NCBI GenBank assembly: GCA_020853655.1
Contig: JADYYL010000184.1
Location: 1-5,042, forward strand
Direction: 5' to 3'
Length of the DNA stretch: 5,042 nt
Origin: Deltaproteobacteria bacterium
GTDB taxonomy: Bacteria; Bdellovibrionota_C; UBA2361; SZUA-149; JADYYL01
This document shows, in pieces, positions 4,737 to 5,042 of the stretch; within the stretch, counting starts at the first letter, position 1; every line of letters begins with the position of its first letter. The position numbers and the translations under genes were made by a program. The notes under the pieces were generated by a model that was not told the DNA's origin, searched no databases, and was given only the letters and a program-made list of their open reading frames with translations.

Positions 4737-5042
4737 GACAGGCCTCCCACGCGATCCGGCGAGCCCGACGGCGAAGATCGGGTTCGCCGTCGCGGTCGCC
4801 TGCCCCGTGCGAAGACGCGTGCGACCGGGACCGAGCCAACGCGGCTTGTCGCGTTGCGGGCGGCGATACCGGCGAGCATCTTCGCTCCGCTCCGAATGAC
4901 GGCTTGGCGAAACACTCGGCTCAGGAACAGCGTTGCGCCATCAACGCAGCCAACCCACAGGTCGATCCCGAACTCATCTCGCGAAGACCCACGCCCTTTC
5001 ACAAGCAGCTTCACTGCAGCTCGAGTCGAGATGCTCAGTGCA
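4733..5042 (-). CDS. C-terminal part of an unrecognised protein (partial)
   Basis: A frame open from the window edge to a TGA at 4735-4733, giving about 102 residues. It could begin at GTG 5014-5012, but nothing resembling a good ribosome site precedes that codon, and the frame stays open upstream, so the 5' end is more likely outside the window. Residues such as DEFGIDLWVGCVDGATLFL look protein-like, whereas the last 35 or so are arginine- and serine-rich and could be low-complexity tail. I recognise no domain. The ATGA overlap with the HAD gene start supports a real gene ending here, since coupled genes often share this arrangement. No other frame in the last 300 bases of the window looks better. 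Confidence 0.45.
   Translation of the reverse strand, partial: ALSISTRAAVKLLVKGRGSSRDEFGIDLWVGCVDGATLFLSRVFRQAVIRSGAKMLAGIAARNATSRVGSVPVARVFARGRRPRRRTRSSPSGSPDRVGGLS
4743..4748 (-). promoter_or_regulatory. Ribosome binding site of the HAD hydrolase
   Basis: GGGAGG on the - strand with a six-base spacer to ATG 4736-4734, lying inside the last codons of the upstream frame. It fixes the start of the hydrolase. Confidence 0.8.

Noticed and set aside
4405..4899. A 164-residue + strand frame opposite the HAD gene
   Set aside because: It is antisense to conserved HAD motifs, is very rich in Arg, Ser and Pro, and has no sign of selection as a protein.

Overview
The window comes from a Gram-negative (diderm) bacterium. 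The evidence is a ynbE-ydbL pair at the left end, genes whose known role is in the envelope and which accompany the AsmA-like transporter ydbH. The genome is moderately GC-rich, and the sequence alone does not allow a confident phylum call; a proteobacterium or a neighbouring diderm lineage fits best. No rRNA, tRNA, CRISPR array, insertion sequence or attachment site is visible.

Layout. Positions 1-733 (+ strand) hold a possible ydbH tail, then ynbE (a small lipoprotein starting with GTG) and ydbL (a secreted DUF1318 protein). Four bases further on, facing the other way, is a 548-residue cysteine-rich protein (738-2384, - strand). It belongs to an uncharacterised family I associate mainly with Patescibacteria/CPR genomes. 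A 181-bp divergent intergenic region follows. Next is a 526-residue + strand protein (2566-4146) with an unrecognised N-terminal half and a C-terminal half that reads like a type 2 periplasmic-binding fold but has no export signal. Its 3' end overlaps by 34 bp the 3' end of a - strand HAD-family hydrolase (4113-4736). That gene is preceded, with an ATGA overlap, by the end of another - strand reading frame that runs off the window.

How the genes work together. YnbE and YdbL act with YdbH in lipid transport between the inner and outer membranes. The cysteine-rich protein and the binding-fold protein share one divergent control region and might be co-regulated, but nothing links their functions. 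The HAD enzyme and the partial upstream frame look like a translationally coupled pair.

The most interesting object is the cysteine-rich protein. In its first core segment all 15 cysteines are separated by multiples of three residues, and small or hydrophobic residues fill the remaining positions of the same register. This suggests a tight solenoid with a cysteine-lined core. The core is flanked at both protein ends by two copies of one diverged zinc-ribbon-like module.
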